A DNA stretch of 31,617 nt from Synergistales bacterium. Its GTDB lineage: Bacteria; Synergistota; Synergistia; Synergistales; Aminobacteriaceae. How positions within the stretch are numbered: position 1 is the first letter of the stretch; every line of letters starts with the position of its first letter. The notes under the pieces are model-generated. The model was not told where the DNA came from and made no database searches. It saw only the letters and a program-made list of their open reading frames with translations. The DNA lies in the NCBI GenBank assembly GCA_025997935.1, contig BNVG01000008.1:1-31617 (forward strand), read 5' to 3'. Of the stretch, positions 31,069-31,617 are shown piece after piece. A program made the translations under genes and the position numbers.

Positions 31069-31566
31069 TCAGCCTCCCTTCTTCTGTTCAGGCTTTTCGG
31101 CCCTGTCCATGAGAGACGAGGCGTAAGGGTGATAGCCGTAGATGAGTATCAAAAGATAATCGAAGAAAAGGTAGGCGCAGCCCACCGGTATGGCGGCGTA
31201 AAACAACGCCATAGAGATATTCAAATTCTGCATGGTGCTGTCCAAGTTCATGCTGGTCTGAGCTATGCCGAACCAGACGAGGAGCGCCATGCAGACGAGG
31301 ACGACCACGCTGGCCGCCTTTTTTACAGCCGTCATGACCGCGGGCGACATATATCTCTTCAAAAAAAACTCCACGCTCAGGTGAGAGCCCTCCCGCACGC
31401 CGAGGCTGGCGGCCAAAAACGCGACCCATATACTGAGCATACGGATAAGCTCGTCGCCCCACGCGAAAGCCCTGACGGACGTCGATGTAAAGTACCGCAG
31501 AACGACCTGCACGAGGCACAGCGTGGTCGTCCTCGTCTGCATGGCGCTCCTCGTCTGGTTCGGCAT
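31069..31566 (-). CDS. dctQ: TRAP transporter small permease, DctQ type (5' end not genuine)
   Basis: The small four-helix subunit that stabilises DctM. Genuine sequence covers minus-strand bases 31518 down to 31069: CLVQVVLRYFTSTSVRAFAW (helix 1 and loop), WGDELIRMLSIWVAFLAASL, GSHLSVEFF, and the C-terminal two helices. The apparent first 16 residues, up to about TTTL, are read from an exact inverted copy of the gene's own middle part (31519-31617 against 31214-31312). They do not belong to a DctQ protein. The true start, probably 15-25 residues further, is missing. The product is otherwise normal (about 160-170 aa). It leads the dctM-Gfo/Idh operon visible in the window. Confidence 0.8.
   Translation of the reverse strand: MPNQTRSAMQTRTTTLCLVQVVLRYFTSTSVRAFAWGDELIRMLSIWVAFLAASLGVREGSHLSVEFFLKRYMSPAVMTAVKKAASVVVLVCMALLVWFGIAQTSMNLDSTMQNLNISMALFYAAIPVGCAYLFFDYLLILIYGYHPYASSLMDRAEKPEQKKGG
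31214..31312. repeat. Left arm of 99-bp perfect inverted repeat (inside dctQ)
   Basis: Its reverse complement is identical over 99 bases to 31519-31617, with a 206-bp spacer. This arm encodes the genuine DctQ segment VVVLVCMALLVWFGIAQTSM and on to QNLNIS on the minus strand. Confidence 0.92.
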
Positions 31567-31617
31567 AGCTCAGACCAGCATGAACTTGGACAGCACCATG
31601 CAGAATTTGAATATCTC
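31519..31617. repeat. Right arm of 99-bp inverted repeat at the window end
   Basis: An exact reverse-complement copy of 31214-31312 running to the last base of the window. On plus it encodes the same DctQ segment. The perfect identity and position at the end point to a fold-back chimera or assembly artefact. Confidence 0.9.

Noticed and set aside
1..31617. tRNA, rRNA genes or CRISPR arrays
   Set aside because: No cloverleaf-like segments, rRNA words or regularly spaced repeats were noticed on either strand; a covariance-model search would be needed to exclude small RNAs fully.

Overview
The window is a stretch of bacterial chromosome, mostly of moderately high GC. Glutamate dehydrogenase, M20 peptidase, orphan periplasmic binding proteins, a TRAP transporter, SelA-like PLP lyase and hgcAB together suggest an anaerobic amino-acid/organic-acid fermenter. 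Synergistota is my best guess, from overall gene style rather than any rRNA marker. No rRNA, tRNA or CRISPR array was seen.

Layout. (1) 1-3930: a plus-strand set of glutamate dehydrogenase, M20 peptidase and a branched-chain amino-acid-type binding protein, closed by a strong hairpin terminator. (2) 3946-4116: a tiny yjfB-like motility gene on the minus strand, with a clear promoter, divergent from uxaC. (3) 4256-9439: uxaC on plus, convergent and overlapping with rluA-type pseudouridine synthase and ileS on minus. (4) 9509-11706: an AT-rich type II restriction-modification cassette bounded by an exact 18-bp direct repeat that overlaps promoter sequence. (5) 11765-15551: a peptide/nickel-type ABC operon whose binding protein appears circularly permuted and whose second permease carries an unusual extracytoplasmic insert; no ATPase gene is present. 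(6) 15565-16014: a DUF1902/HicA toxin-antitoxin pair followed by a 34-bp near-copy of part of the upstream permease gene. (7) 16027-18392: a COG3964-type amidohydrolase and a SelA-like PLP lyase, minus strand, overlapping by 4 bp. (8) 18619-26254: a large hybrid histidine kinase with three GAF domains, then an SNF2 helicase. (9) 26314-27545: hgcA and a shortened hgcB, the corrinoid protein and ferredoxin pair of mercury methylation; HgcB has lost its C-terminal cysteine tail where it runs into the next gene. (10) 27517-31617: two Gfo/Idh/MocA dehydrogenases and TRAP permease subunits DctM and DctQ on minus. The last 99 bases are an exact inverted copy of part of dctQ, most likely a fold-back artefact at a contig end.

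Most notable are the permuted binding protein, the truncated HgcB beside an intact-looking HgcA, and the repeat-bounded restriction-modification cassette. Function calls rest on motifs read by eye; no database search was possible.
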